Assembly: GCF_010894405.1 (NCBI RefSeq)
Contig: NZ_JAAIYA010000022.1
Span: 62,001 to 126,000, forward strand
Reading direction: 5' to 3'
DNA length: 64,000 nucleotides
From: Pyxidicoccus caerfyrddinensis
GTDB lineage: Bacteria > Myxococcota > Myxococcia > Myxococcales > Myxococcaceae
The translations under genes were made by a program, and so were the position numbers. Below, piece by piece: positions 56,073-64,000 of this stretch. Positions within the stretch are counted from its first letter, which is position 1; each line of letters begins with the position of its first letter. The notes under the pieces are model-generated. The model searched no databases. It saw only the letters and a program-made list of their open reading frames with translations, and was not told the origin of the DNA.

Positions 56073-57725
56073 ATGGATCGGATCGCGGTGCTGGTGGTGG
56101 ATGACGAAGAATCGGTGCGCACGTTCCTGTCCGAGTTGCTCGGCAGTGCGGGCTACCAGGTGCGCAGTGCCGCGGGCGGCGCTCAGGCACTGGAGATGCT
56201 CTCGGGAGGTTCCTTCGACGCGGTGCTGCTCGACGTGGTGATGCCGGAGATGAGCGGTCTGGAAGTCCTTCGCCGCTACCGGGGCGCGGGAGGCTCCGCG
56301 CCGGTCATCGTGCTCAGCGCGCTGTCGGGCGCGGACGACGCGGTGCGCGCCATGAAGATGGGCGCGAGCGACTACCTGTCCAAGCCGTTCGGCAATGACG
56401 AGCTGCAGGACGTGCTGGCCCGTGCCCTGGGGACGCGCGCCCCGGAGCGCCAGGCCGTGGCGCCGAGCCTGCCGCCTGCTCGCGTGACAGCTCCGCTGAT
56501 CGACCCCACGGCGGACGCGCGGGTGCTCATCTCCTCGTCTCCGTCCATGCGCCGCGCCCGGGCGCTGGTGGAGCGCATCGCCGACACGGACGTGCCGGTG
56601 CTGCTCCTGGGAGAGTCCGGCACGGGCAAGGAAGTGATTGCCCGCGAAATCCACGCGCGCAGCCAGCGGCGCGGCAAGCCGTTCATCAAGGTGAACTGCG
56701 CGGCGCTGCCGGGCGAGCTGCTGGAGAGCGAGCTGTTCGGCCACGAGCGCGGCGCCTTCACCGGTGCCACCGCGGAGAAGCCCGGCAAGTTCGAGCTGGC
56801 GGACCAGGGCACCATCTTCCTGGACGAGATTGGCGAGATGGCCATCCGCCTCCAGGCCAAGCTGCTCCAGGTGCTGCAGGACGAGGAGTTCTTCCGCGTC
56901 GGTGGCAAGAAGAGCGTGCGTGTGGACAGCCGCGTGGTGGTGGCCACCAACCGCGACCTCGAGAAGGAGATTGCCCTCGGCAACTTCCGCGAGGACCTCT
57001 ACTACCGCCTCAACGTGGTGGCCATCCGCCTGCCGCCCCTGCGCGAGCGCCGCGAGGACGTGGTGCCGCTGACGGACCACTTCCTGAAGAAGTACGGCCG
57101 CAACTTCATCAACGGCGTGTCGGAGCTGCCCCGCGAGGTGCTCCAGGCCTTCGCCGACTACGACTGGCCCGGCAACGTGCGCGAGCTGGAGAACATGGTG
57201 CGCCGCCTGTGCGTGCTGAAGGACGCCACGCTGGTGCTCGACGAGCTCAACGCGGCCGGCCGCAGCCCCGCGAGCGCGCCGTCGCTGCCCACCGCGTACG
57301 GTGGTGACGACGGCACCTATGGCCGCTCGCACGAGGAGCCGGTGCGCTCGCCGCCGTCCTCGTCCGTGCAGGTGCTGGAGATGCCCTCGCGTGGGTCCGC
57401 CCAGGCGATGGTGTCCGCCACTCCCACGCCGGCTCCGGTCATGCTGGAGCCCGCCAACTCGGTCATCCCGGCGCCCCGGTACATCAATCCGTTCGACGTG
57501 CCGCAGCCGCCTCCGCCTCCTGCTCCGGCGGGGGAGCCGTCGCTGAAGGACATCGGCAAGCGGGCGGCGATGCTGGCCGAGCGCGAGGCTATACTGTGCA
57601 TGCTCCAGCGCACGGCCTGGAACAAGCGCCGCGCGGCCACCAAGCTGCGCATCAGCTACAAGGCGCTGCTGTACAAGATCAAGGAGTGCGGAATCATCGA
57701 CCCGCGCTCCAGTGCCGAGCTGTAA
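56073..57725 (+). CDS. NtrC-family sigma-54-dependent response regulator
   Basis: This 550-residue activator has a receiver domain (MDRIAVLVVDDEESVRTFLS, Asp54 in LLDVVMPEM), a sigma-54 interaction AAA+ domain (Walker A LLGESGTGKEVIAREI; GAFTGATAEKPGKFELADQG; Walker B TIFLDEIGEM) and a Fis-type HTH end (LQRTAWNKRRAATKLRISYK). A Pro/Ser-rich linker of about 110 residues separates AAA+ and HTH. It drives sigma-54 promoters after phosphorylation; no kinase is adjacent, which is common in myxobacteria. ATG 56073 is chosen for GGAGG 7 bases upstream and its position at the receiver core; ATGs at 56031 and 56046 are alternatives. Confidence 0.94.
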   Translation: MDRIAVLVVDDEESVRTFLSELLGSAGYQVRSAAGGAQALEMLSGGSFDAVLLDVVMPEMSGLEVLRRYRGAGGSAPVIVLSALSGADDAVRAMKMGASDYLSKPFGNDELQDVLARALGTRAPERQAVAPSLPPARVTAPLIDPTADARVLISSSPSMRRARALVERIADTDVPVLLLGESGTGKEVIAREIHARSQRRGKPFIKVNCAALPGELLESELFGHERGAFTGATAEKPGKFELADQGTIFLDEIGEMAIRLQAKLLQVLQDEEFFRVGGKKSVRVDSRVVVATNRDLEKEIALGNFREDLYYRLNVVAIRLPPLRERREDVVPLTDHFLKKYGRNFINGVSELPREVLQAFADYDWPGNVRELENMVRRLCVLKDATLVLDELNAAGRSPASAPSLPTAYGGDDGTYGRSHEEPVRSPPSSSVQVLEMPSRGSAQAMVSATPTPAPVMLEPANSVIPAPRYINPFDVPQPPPPPAPAGEPSLKDIGKRAAMLAEREAILCMLQRTAWNKRRAATKLRISYKALLYKIKECGIIDPRSSAEL

Positions 57726-57750
57726 TCCTTCTGCACCGGCACTTGCGTTG

Positions 57751-57778
57751 CCCCCCGCAGTCCCGCTATCGCGGGGGG
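57751..57778. terminator. Hairpin adjoining the SDR-GNAT start codon
   Basis: CCCCCCGC (57751-57758) pairs with GCGGGGGG (57771-57778), 12-nt loop. It may end the NtrC transcript. It also buries the G-rich ribosome-site candidate one base before the ATG at 57780, so it could restrain translation. Confidence 0.55.
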
Positions 57779-57779
57779 T

Positions 57780-59093
57780 ATGACGCCTCCACTCGTCCTC
57801 CTGGGCTCCGGGTACACGCTCACACGGCTCGCCGTGGCGGAAGCCCGCGCGGGCCGCGACGTGCTGGCGGCCACGAGGGATTCCGCGCGCCGTGAGGCCC
57901 TGGAGCGCGCGGGAGCCCGCGTCACCTCGCTGGACGAAGCGCTGTCCCTGACGGACGGGGCGCGCGTCGTCGTCTCCGTCCCGCCGGACGCGGGGCTGGA
58001 CTCGCGCATCGCCGAGGCGCTCGCGCGGCACCCGCCGTCCCGGCTCGTCTATCTGTCCTCCACCGGTGTCTACGGCGGCGCACGCGGCCTCGTGGACGAG
58101 GACACGCCGGTGGAGCCGACCTCGCCCACGGCGCGCGGCCGCATCGACGCGGAGTCGCGCTTCCTCCCGCTGGGCGCGGTGGTGCTGCGCATCGCCGGCA
58201 TCTACGGCCCGGAGCGGAGCACGCTCGCGCGCCTGCAGGCGGGCGCCGTCCGGCTGCCGGAGGGTGGGGGAGGGCGCATCTCGCGCATCCACGTGGATGA
58301 CCTGGTGGAGGCCATTCGTGTGGCGCTCCAATGGGGTGAGCCCGGGGCCTTCTACTGCGTCGCCGATGACCGGCCCGCGCCCCAGGAGGAGACCGTCACC
58401 TGGCTGTGCGCGCGGCTCGGCCTGCCGCTGCCGCCCCGTGTTCCGCTGGAGAGCCTCCACGAGTCACTGAGGGGCGACCGCGCGGTGTCCAACGCGCGCC
58501 TCAAGGAGGTGGGCTGGCGGCCTCGCTACCCGGACTACGTCGCCGGCTTCACCGCGCTGCTGGAGGCCGAGGGCCGCGCCGGTGGGCCCGAGCCGCTCAC
58601 CGTCCGGAGGCTTCGCCCCGACGAGGCGGAGGTCTTCTGGGCGCTGCGGCTGCGCGGGCTGAAGGAGCATCCGGAGGCCTTCGGCGCGTCGCTCGAGGAG
58701 GACGCGGTGCGGCCGATGGACGTCGTCCGCGCGCGGATGGTGGGGGACTCGCAGGTCGTCCTGGGGGCCTTCGACGGGGGGCGACTGGTGGGTGTGGCGG
58801 GCCTGCGTCAGGGGCCGGAGCTGAAGTCGGCCCACAAGGCCTGGGTCTGGGGCATGTACGTGCTGCCCGAGGCCCGCTCTCGGGGCGTGGGCCGGCGGCT
58901 GCTCACCGGCGCCATCGAGGAGGGGCGGAAGATGGCGGGAGTCGAGCGCATCCTCCTGTCCGTCTCCGTGGGCAACAAGGCGGCCCAGCACCTCTACCGG
59001 GCCCTGGGGTTCCGCACCTACGGCGTGGAGCCGGCCGCGTTGAAGATTGGCGGGACCTACATCGACGAGGAGCTGATGTGCCTGCCTCTGTGA
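57780..59093 (+). CDS. NAD-epimerase (SDR) - GNAT acetyltransferase fusion
   Basis: This 437-residue protein fuses two enzymes. The N-terminal part (about 1-265) is an extended SDR with LVLLGSGYTLTRLAVAEARA, LVYLSSTGVYGG, LRIAGIYGPERSTLARLQAG and RISRIHVDDLVEAI, like YeeZ-type NAD(P)-dependent epimerases. The C-terminal part (about 275-437) is a GNAT acetyltransferase with VRRLRPDEAEVFWALRLRGL and the acetyl-CoA loop YVLPEARSRGVGRRLL. The SDR Tyr-x-x-x-Lys is not clear (YGGAR), so reductase activity is uncertain. No stop or shift separates the halves. It may couple a sugar or nucleotide step to N-acetylation; the substrate is unknown. Confidence 0.88.
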   Translation: MTPPLVLLGSGYTLTRLAVAEARAGRDVLAATRDSARREALERAGARVTSLDEALSLTDGARVVVSVPPDAGLDSRIAEALARHPPSRLVYLSSTGVYGGARGLVDEDTPVEPTSPTARGRIDAESRFLPLGAVVLRIAGIYGPERSTLARLQAGAVRLPEGGGGRISRIHVDDLVEAIRVALQWGEPGAFYCVADDRPAPQEETVTWLCARLGLPLPPRVPLESLHESLRGDRAVSNARLKEVGWRPRYPDYVAGFTALLEAEGRAGGPEPLTVRRLRPDEAEVFWALRLRGLKEHPEAFGASLEEDAVRPMDVVRARMVGDSQVVLGAFDGGRLVGVAGLRQGPELKSAHKAWVWGMYVLPEARSRGVGRRLLTGAIEEGRKMAGVERILLSVSVGNKAAQHLYRALGFRTYGVEPAALKIGGTYIDEELMCLPL

Positions 59094-59229
59094 GTCAGGC
59101 CCACAGAGACGCACCCGGGAGCGGCTCCAAAGCGGGCGTCACGGAAACGTGGCGTGATCCGGTGACAGTTCCCACCAGCGCCGGTGTTCGATGGTAGGCG
59201 CGTCGTGCCGCGCTGGAGGCTCCCTGAGC

Positions 59230-60039
59230 ATGGCCCTGTGTATCCCCCACTGGTTGCTGGAGCGAGTCGCCCTGGGCGAGCTGTCCCCGGACGCCCTGGC
59301 CGACGCCCGCGCGCGGCTGGAGCACGAGCGGGATGGGGACGGGCGTCTGGCCCGGCTGGCGGAGGACTCGCGCCGCACCCTGGAGCGCCACCCGCCCGCC
59401 GCCGTGGCCGCCGAGGTGGAGCGCCGCCGCGCCGCCCGCGCCCGCATGGACTCGGCCCGTGAAGCCGCCGGACGTGGGGGCTGGCACGGCCTGTCCCTGG
59501 GCATGCCGGTGGCCGCGTCGCTCGTGCTGCTCGTCCTGTCCACGCAGCGGGAGCTGCCGCCGGAGCCCGCCCCGGCGCGCGCGCCCATCATCTGGAACGT
59601 CTCGGAGCGCATCAAGGGCGAGCCCATGCTGCGCGTCCACCGGCAGGGGGCCACCGAGCCGGAGCCGCTCGCCAACCACGCGCGGGCCCGCCGTGGCGAC
59701 GTCCTGCAACTCAGCTACGTCTCCGGGGGCAGCCCTCACGGCGTGGTGGTGTCGGTGGACGGGCGCGGCGGGGTGACGCTGCACCACCCGGCCACGCTCA
59801 CCGGCTCCACGGAGCTGGCCCCGGGCGAGGCCGTGACGCTCGGCCATGCCTACGAGTTGGACGACGCCCCCGGCTTCGAGCGCTTCCTCTTCGTTACCTC
59901 GGACGCGCCGCTGGACGTGGCCACGGTGTTGGAGGCGGCGCGCGTGCTCGCCCGCCAGCCCTCCGAAGCTCGCACCCGGCCGCTCCCCTTGCCGGATACC
60001 CTGGCCCAGACATCCTTCACGTTGGAGAAGGTGCCGTGA
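59230..60039 (+). CDS. Single-pass membrane protein with DUF4384-like end
   Basis: This 269-residue protein has an N-terminal anti-sigma-like segment (HWLLERVALGELSPDALADA), an Arg/Glu-rich helix (about 45-85), one membrane helix (about 95-111, LGMPVAASLVLLVLS) and a periplasmic beta-rich domain (DVLQLSYVSGGSPHGVVVSV, then GRGGVTLHHPA). The latter resembles DUF4384 domains found with proteases and kinases. The stop overlaps the caspase-like gene (TGATG), so the two proteins are translated together. No sigma factor is adjacent. ATG 59230 is used because GGAGG lies 10 bases upstream and MALCIPHW begins the helix. Confidence 0.78.
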   Translation: MALCIPHWLLERVALGELSPDALADARARLEHERDGDGRLARLAEDSRRTLERHPPAAVAAEVERRRAARARMDSAREAAGRGGWHGLSLGMPVAASLVLLVLSTQRELPPEPAPARAPIIWNVSERIKGEPMLRVHRQGATEPEPLANHARARRGDVLQLSYVSGGSPHGVVVSVDGRGGVTLHHPATLTGSTELAPGEAVTLGHAYELDDAPGFERFLFVTSDAPLDVATVLEAARVLARQPSEARTRPLPLPDTLAQTSFTLEKVP

Positions 60040-62282
60040 TGACGCGGTCGCTCCTGTTCTCGCTCCTGCTGCTCCCCGCCCTGGCCTCGGCGGCCCCCGC
60101 TTCCAATGCGGGCTCCTCCCAGCCGGTGCGCCGCTTCGCGCTGCTGGTGGGCGTCAACGACGGAGGCCCGGGCCGCGCGAAGCTCCGCTACGCCGTCACC
60201 GACGCGCGCTCCTTCGGCGACGTGCTGGAGGAACTGGGCGGCGTGCAGCCGCAAGACAGGATGATGCTGATGGAGGGCGGCCGCGCCGAGCTGGAGGGCG
60301 CGCTGGCGAAGTTCAAGGCGATGATTGCCGCGGCGAAGACGTCCGGTGGGCGCACCGAAGCGCTCGTCTACTACTCGGGCCACTCGGACGAGGAAGGGCT
60401 GCTGCTCCAGCAGGACCGCTTCGGCTACAAGGAGCTGCGCCAGGCGCTGGAGTCGCTGCCGGCGGACGTGCGCATCGCCATCCTCGACTCGTGCGCGTCC
60501 GGCACGCTGGCGCGGCAGAAGGGCGGGGTTCGCCGGCCGTCCTTCCTGGTGGACGCGTCCACCGCGGTGCGTGGCCACGCCATCCTCACGTCCTCGTCCG
60601 AGGACGAGGTGTCCCAGGAGTCCGACCGCATTGGCGGCTCGTTCTTCACGCACAACCTGGTGTCCGGCATGCGCGGCGCCGCGGACGCCACCGGCGACGG
60701 CCGGGTGACGCTCCACGAGGCCTACCAGTTCGCCTTCCACGAGACGCTGGCGCGCACCGAGCAGACGCGGGCCGGCGCGCAGCACCCCGCCTACGACATC
60801 GAGCTGGCCGGCACCGGCGAGCTGGTGATGACGGACCTGCGCTCCACCGCCGCGGTGCTCGTGCTGGGGGAGATGCTCGACGGGCGCCTCTACGTGCGCG
60901 ACGCGCCGGGACGGCTCGTGGTGGAGCTGAAGAAGTTCGCCGGCCGCGCCACCGAGCTCGGCCTCCAGCCGGGGCGCTACACGGTGATGCGTGAGTCGCT
61001 CGGCGTGGGCTCGCAGGCGGAGCTGGTGCTGGACCAGGGGGGGCGCTTCGTGCTCGCGGAGACCGCCTTCCGGCCGGTGGGCCTGGAGATGACGGCCATG
61101 CGCGGCGGAGGCACGCCGCGCCTCGACGGCGTGAAGCCCGCGATGGGCGGGAGCACCGTGGAGGGGCCCGCGCACCAGCACCGGCCCATCAACCTGGGCC
61201 TCTTCCCGTCGGTGCAGACCAATGACCTGTTCGGCGGCACGGTGGACAACAACTTCTCGCTGGCGCTGGCGGCGGGCCGCACGGCGAGGCTGAACGGCGT
61301 GGCGCTGGCGCTGGGCGCGAACTGGGCGACGGACTCCGTCACGGGCCTCCAGCTCGCCATCGGCGGCAACGTCGCGCGCGCGGACGTGACGGGCGGCCAG
61401 TTCGCCGTGGGCGGCAACTGGGCCTCGGGCGCGGTGGGCGGCGTGCAGGTCGCAACTGGCCTCAACATCGCGCAGCAAGGCGGCCTGGCGGGACAGCTGG
61501 CAGTGGGCGGCAACCTGTCTCGGGCTCCGTTGAGCGGCGCGCAGCTGTCGGTGGGCACCAACTGGGTGCAGGGCGCCTTCGACGGCGTCCAGGGCACCGT
61601 GGGCCTCAACGCCGTGCGGGGGCGCATGGAGGGCGTGCAGATGTCCGTGGGCATGAACTGGGCGGACACCGCGCGGGGCATGCAGCTGTCGCTCCTCAAC
61701 GTCGGTGACGACGTGAAGGGCATGCAGCTGGGGCTCATCAACATCGCGGGGAAGATGAGCGGCCTGCAGCTCGGCCTCGTCAACGTGGCGCGGGAGATGG
61801 ACTCCGGCCTGCCGATTGGCGCGCTGAGCATCGTGAAGAACGGCCAGTTCCACATCGAGGCGTTCGGCAGCGACATCAACTTCGCCAACACCGCCCTCAA
61901 GGTGGGCAGCCGCCACTTCTACACGACGGTGGTGGTGGGCATGGGCCATGTTTCGGGCGCCCAGGGCCCGAGCCACTGGACGCTGGGCTTCGGCCTGGGA
62001 GGCCACATCCCCGTGTCCGAGCGCTTCTTCGTCGACGTGGATGGGGTGACCCACTCCGTCTACGACTGGGACTCGAGCTTCACGACGACGCGCCTGCTGC
62101 ACCAGGTGCGCGTCATCGGTGGGTTCCAGGTCGCCAAGAGCTTCACCCTCATCGGCGGGCCGACGATGAACCTCCTGCACGGCGTGGACGGCGATGCCAT
62201 CACCGCGCTGAGCACCTTCTCGCGGCAGGGGCCCAAGCACTTCATCTGGTGGCCCGGGATGCAGGTCGGCGTGCGGCTGTGA
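60039..62282 (+). CDS. Caspase-like (C14) protease with surface-repeat C-terminus
   Basis: This 747-residue exported protein starts with a Sec signal peptide (MTRSLLFSLLLLPALASAAP). The caspase-fold domain (about 30-260) has the catalytic His115 in YYSGHSDEEG and Cys152 in ILDSCASG. A linker follows, then about eight imperfect repeats of 20-24 residues (about 420-600) with core GVQLAIGGNVA/VQMSVGMNWA, like LA_2272-type surface repeats or a beta-sheet. A barrel-like end HFYTTVVVGMGHVSG follows. It likely sits at the outer membrane or periplasm. It is coupled to the membrane-protein gene before it by TGATG. The protease specificity is unknown. Confidence 0.88.
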   Translation: MTRSLLFSLLLLPALASAAPASNAGSSQPVRRFALLVGVNDGGPGRAKLRYAVTDARSFGDVLEELGGVQPQDRMMLMEGGRAELEGALAKFKAMIAAAKTSGGRTEALVYYSGHSDEEGLLLQQDRFGYKELRQALESLPADVRIAILDSCASGTLARQKGGVRRPSFLVDASTAVRGHAILTSSSEDEVSQESDRIGGSFFTHNLVSGMRGAADATGDGRVTLHEAYQFAFHETLARTEQTRAGAQHPAYDIELAGTGELVMTDLRSTAAVLVLGEMLDGRLYVRDAPGRLVVELKKFAGRATELGLQPGRYTVMRESLGVGSQAELVLDQGGRFVLAETAFRPVGLEMTAMRGGGTPRLDGVKPAMGGSTVEGPAHQHRPINLGLFPSVQTNDLFGGTVDNNFSLALAAGRTARLNGVALALGANWATDSVTGLQLAIGGNVARADVTGGQFAVGGNWASGAVGGVQVATGLNIAQQGGLAGQLAVGGNLSRAPLSGAQLSVGTNWVQGAFDGVQGTVGLNAVRGRMEGVQMSVGMNWADTARGMQLSLLNVGDDVKGMQLGLINIAGKMSGLQLGLVNVAREMDSGLPIGALSIVKNGQFHIEAFGSDINFANTALKVGSRHFYTTVVVGMGHVSGAQGPSHWTLGFGLGGHIPVSERFFVDVDGVTHSVYDWDSSFTTTRLLHQVRVIGGFQVAKSFTLIGGPTMNLLHGVDGDAITALSTFSRQGPKHFIWWPGMQVGVRL

Positions 62283-62429
62283 CGCGCGGGATAAGGCGTC
62301 CTACGCGGTCCCTTCTGGTGGACCGATGGTTCCCATCAGCGGGACGCAACCCGCCCTGACGGACGCCTTTCCACGCCCTCCCTCGCGGTGACAGGCTCAG
62401 CCCCGAGCCAACACTGCTTCGGGGGCACG

Positions 62430-62996
62430 ATGTCAAAGTTGCTGTTCGCGGCATTCAACGAGGGCGTCAAGCTCTCCATGACCGGCAACCTCGAGGCCGC
62501 CATCCTCGCGTTCGACAAGGTCCTCGCCGTGGACCCGAAGCACGTCCCGGCGCTCACCGCCCGGGGCTCGGCCCTGGCCGAGCTGGGCCGGACGCAGGAG
62601 GCGCTGGCCTGCTTCGAGCGCGCCCTCGAGGTCGACCCGAACGCGGCCGACCCGCACCGCGACGCGGCCTTCTGCCAGCTCGAGCTGGGGGAGCCCGAGG
62701 CCGCCGCGCAGCTCATGCAGCGCGCCGTGCAGCTCAACCCGGAGCCCGGCTATCGCGAGGCCGCCGCCGTGGAAGTCTATTCGCTGGGCAACGCGCTCCT
62801 GACGCGAGGCCCGCGCCGTCCGGACAAGGCGCGCTACCGGCACGCCCGCCACGTCTTCGAGTTGGCCCTGGAGCTGTCTCCGGCCTACGTCGAGGCCGCC
62901 AAGGCCCTGGCGGATGTCTGGGAGCACCTGGGGGACACCGCTCAGCGGGACCACTACGCGCAGATGGCCAGCCGCCTGCGCCCCGTCGGGGGCTGA
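62430..62996 (+). CDS. TPR-repeat protein
   Basis: This 188-residue protein begins MSKLLFAAFNEGVKLSMTGN and holds about four TPR units: AILAFDKVLAVDPKHVPALT, ALACFERALEVDPNAADPHR, AAQLMQRAVQLNPEPGYREA and ARHVFELALELSPAYVEAAK. TPRs mediate protein-protein contact, and the partner is not known. No signal peptide is apparent. GGGGG precedes the ATG at 62430. The gene stands alone between the caspase-like gene and the DAHP synthase gene. Confidence 0.88.
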   Translation: MSKLLFAAFNEGVKLSMTGNLEAAILAFDKVLAVDPKHVPALTARGSALAELGRTQEALACFERALEVDPNAADPHRDAAFCQLELGEPEAAAQLMQRAVQLNPEPGYREAAAVEVYSLGNALLTRGPRRPDKARYRHARHVFELALELSPAYVEAAKALADVWEHLGDTAQRDHYAQMASRLRPVGG

Positions 62997-63095
62997 GCGG
63001 GCGGGCAGGGTGCCGAGCGCCCCACGCGCTCGACGGAGCCTCACGAAGGGGGCCCGCGGTGTCAGTCCAGACACATGGACGCGATGGCCTGGTCC

Positions 63096-63110
63096 GGGGT
63101 GTTACACCCC
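63096..63110. promoter_or_regulatory. Palindromic operator upstream of DAHP synthase gene
   Basis: GGGGTGT-T-ACACCCC is a perfect palindrome with 7-bp arms, ending 62 bp before the ATG at 63173. A -10-like TATTCT lies at 63127-63132, so the palindrome overlaps the -35 position. It is likely bound by a repressor of aromatic synthesis, by inference. Confidence 0.5.
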
Positions 63111-63172
63111 GCGCGGCCTGATGCGTTATTCTTCACGGCAGGTACGACAACGCCGCGCGGGAGAACCAAAAG

Positions 63173-64000
63173 ATGATCGTCATGCTCGAACCGGACTCGC
63201 CTGAGTCCGTGGTGTCCGCTGTCCTCAAGGTCGCTTCGCAGTACAAGGGAGTGACCCCTCGGGCGCACGTCATGGAGGGCGCCGAGTACACGGTCACCGA
63301 GGTGTATCTGCTCGGCCCCACCGCGCAGGTCCCCACCGAGCCCTTCGAGCAGATTCCGGGCGTTCGCCAGGTCGTCCGCGTGTCGCAGAAGTACCGCGTC
63401 ATCGGGCGGCACAAGGGCCAGGTGGCCTCGTCTGGCTTCGAGTACAACGGCGTCACCTTCGACGAGAAGTCGGTGCAGCTGTTCGCGGGCCTGTGCGCCG
63501 TGGACAACCGGGAGAACGTCGACACGATGATGGCCGCGCTCGCGAAGTGCGGCATCAAGACCACCCGCATGGGCGCGTACAAGCCCCGCACCAACCCCTA
63601 TGAGTTCCAGGGTCTGGGCGCCGCGTGCCTCCCGTGGGTGTTCGAGTCCGCCGGCAAGCACGGCATCAAGGTCATCGCGATGGAGGTGACGCACCCGCGT
63701 CACATCGACGAGATTCGCGATGCGCTGGAGCGCTCGGGCAGCGCCACCGGCGTCATGCTCCAGGTGGGCACGCGCAACGCGCAGAACTTCGAGCTGCTCA
63801 AGAGCATTGGCCAGCAGCGCACCTTCCCCGTGCTCTTCAAGCGCGGCATGGGCATCACGCTCGAGGAGTCCCTCAACGCGTGCGAGTACGTGGCGAGCGA
63901 GGGCAACCCCAAGATCGTCTTCTGCCTCCGCGGCGTGAAGACGCACCTGGGCGACCCGCACCGCAACATGGTGGACTTCGCCCACGTGCCGGTGGTGCGG
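63173..64000 (+). CDS. 3-deoxy-7-phosphoheptulonate synthase, type I-beta (5' part)
   Basis: The visible 276 residues open with a small ferredoxin-like regulatory region (about 1-70) and then the DAHP synthase barrel: FAGLCAVDNRENVDTMMAAL, GAYKPRTNPYEFQGLG, GIKVIAMEVTHPRHIDEIRD, GVMLQVGTRNAQNFELLK, VLFKRGMGITLEESLNACEY and FCLRGVKTHLGDPHRNMVDF. The enzyme condenses phosphoenolpyruvate and erythrose 4-phosphate, the first step of the shikimate pathway. The regulatory domain suggests feedback control by aromatic amino acids. The AGCCA/AGPCA metal Cys of the family appears as LCAVDN here. GGAG precedes the ATG at 63173. The C-terminus is beyond the window. Confidence 0.95.
   Translation, partial: MIVMLEPDSPESVVSAVLKVASQYKGVTPRAHVMEGAEYTVTEVYLLGPTAQVPTEPFEQIPGVRQVVRVSQKYRVIGRHKGQVASSGFEYNGVTFDEKSVQLFAGLCAVDNRENVDTMMAALAKCGIKTTRMGAYKPRTNPYEFQGLGAACLPWVFESAGKHGIKVIAMEVTHPRHIDEIRDALERSGSATGVMLQVGTRNAQNFELLKSIGQQRTFPVLFKRGMGITLEESLNACEYVASEGNPKIVFCLRGVKTHLGDPHRNMVDFAHVPVVR

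Noticed and set aside
53496..58460. A 1654-residue minus-strand open frame
   Set aside because: Only its last 384 residues (the DUF4388 protein) are real. The rest is antisense to the glutaredoxin, GGDEF, NtrC and SDR-GNAT genes, all with strong motifs.
59850..62240. A 796-residue minus-strand open frame
   Set aside because: Antisense to the caspase-like gene; His/Ala/Arg-rich with no motif.

Overview
The window is a GC-rich chromosomal segment from a myxobacterium, most likely Myxococcaceae (Myxococcus, Corallococcus or Pyxidicoccus relatives). The grounds are strongly GC-biased third codon positions, many GTG and TTG starts, two Hanks-type kinases, zinc-ribbon FHA proteins, a DUF4388 protein, a DUF6310/Imm52 toxin-immunity pair and a lipoprotein ending in a MYXO-CTERM-like tail (Gly-Cys motif, hydrophobic stretch, Arg cluster). 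The assignment rests on family knowledge; no database search was possible.

Region 1 (1-16,650) looks like one accessory metabolic and regulatory block. A minus-strand operon runs off the left edge: NTF2-like protein, GMC flavoprotein oxidoreductase, VOC protein, AGE-like (alpha/alpha)6-barrel protein, double DJ-1/PfpI protein. Divergent from it and continuing to 11,418 is a run of small NTF2-fold (SnoaL-like/ester-cyclase) genes, two of which encode tandem double domains, with a 4-oxalocrotonate-tautomerase-like gene among them. In all, eight genes carry ten NTF2-fold domains within about 6 kb. The block ends with a sigma-factor-like gene overlapping the 3' end of a 1356-residue kinase/pseudo-cyclase/AAA/TPR regulator, and a second tautomerase paralogue diverges from that regulator. 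A 17-bp perfect palindrome and a related site lie upstream of two of the minus-strand genes.

Region 2 (16,700-20,700) is a small, less GC-rich island of decay and conflict genes: a relic of an immunity gene, an orphan protein, a DUF6310 lipoprotein toxin candidate with its Imm52 partner, a transposase remnant and a second broken gene. It abuts tRNA-Glu(UUC) and tRNA-Lys(UUU).

Region 3 (21,000-64,000) is mostly core and regulatory chromosome: greB, a PIN-PhoH ATPase with DUF493, a methyltransferase, a diacylglycerol-kinase-like protein, dnaK, a repeat-rich MYXO-CTERM lipoprotein, a MoxR/VWA/PspA-like trio, a diadenylate-cyclase-domain protein beside a DksA-type regulator, a kinase between two zinc-ribbon FHA proteins, relA/spoT, ridA, a membrane-anchored triple DsbA-like protein, a TusA-like protein, an ABC exporter, a stand-alone penicillin-binding transpeptidase, DUF4388 and glutaredoxin-like genes, a degenerate REC-GGDEF protein followed by an NtrC-type activator, an SDR-GNAT fusion, a membrane protein coupled to a caspase-like protease with a surface-repeat tail, a TPR protein and the 5' part of a type I-beta DAHP synthase gene.

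The best candidates for an undescribed system are the NTF2/tautomerase/oxidoreductase block with its coupled kinase and sigma factor, and the coupled membrane-protein/caspase-surface-repeat pair.
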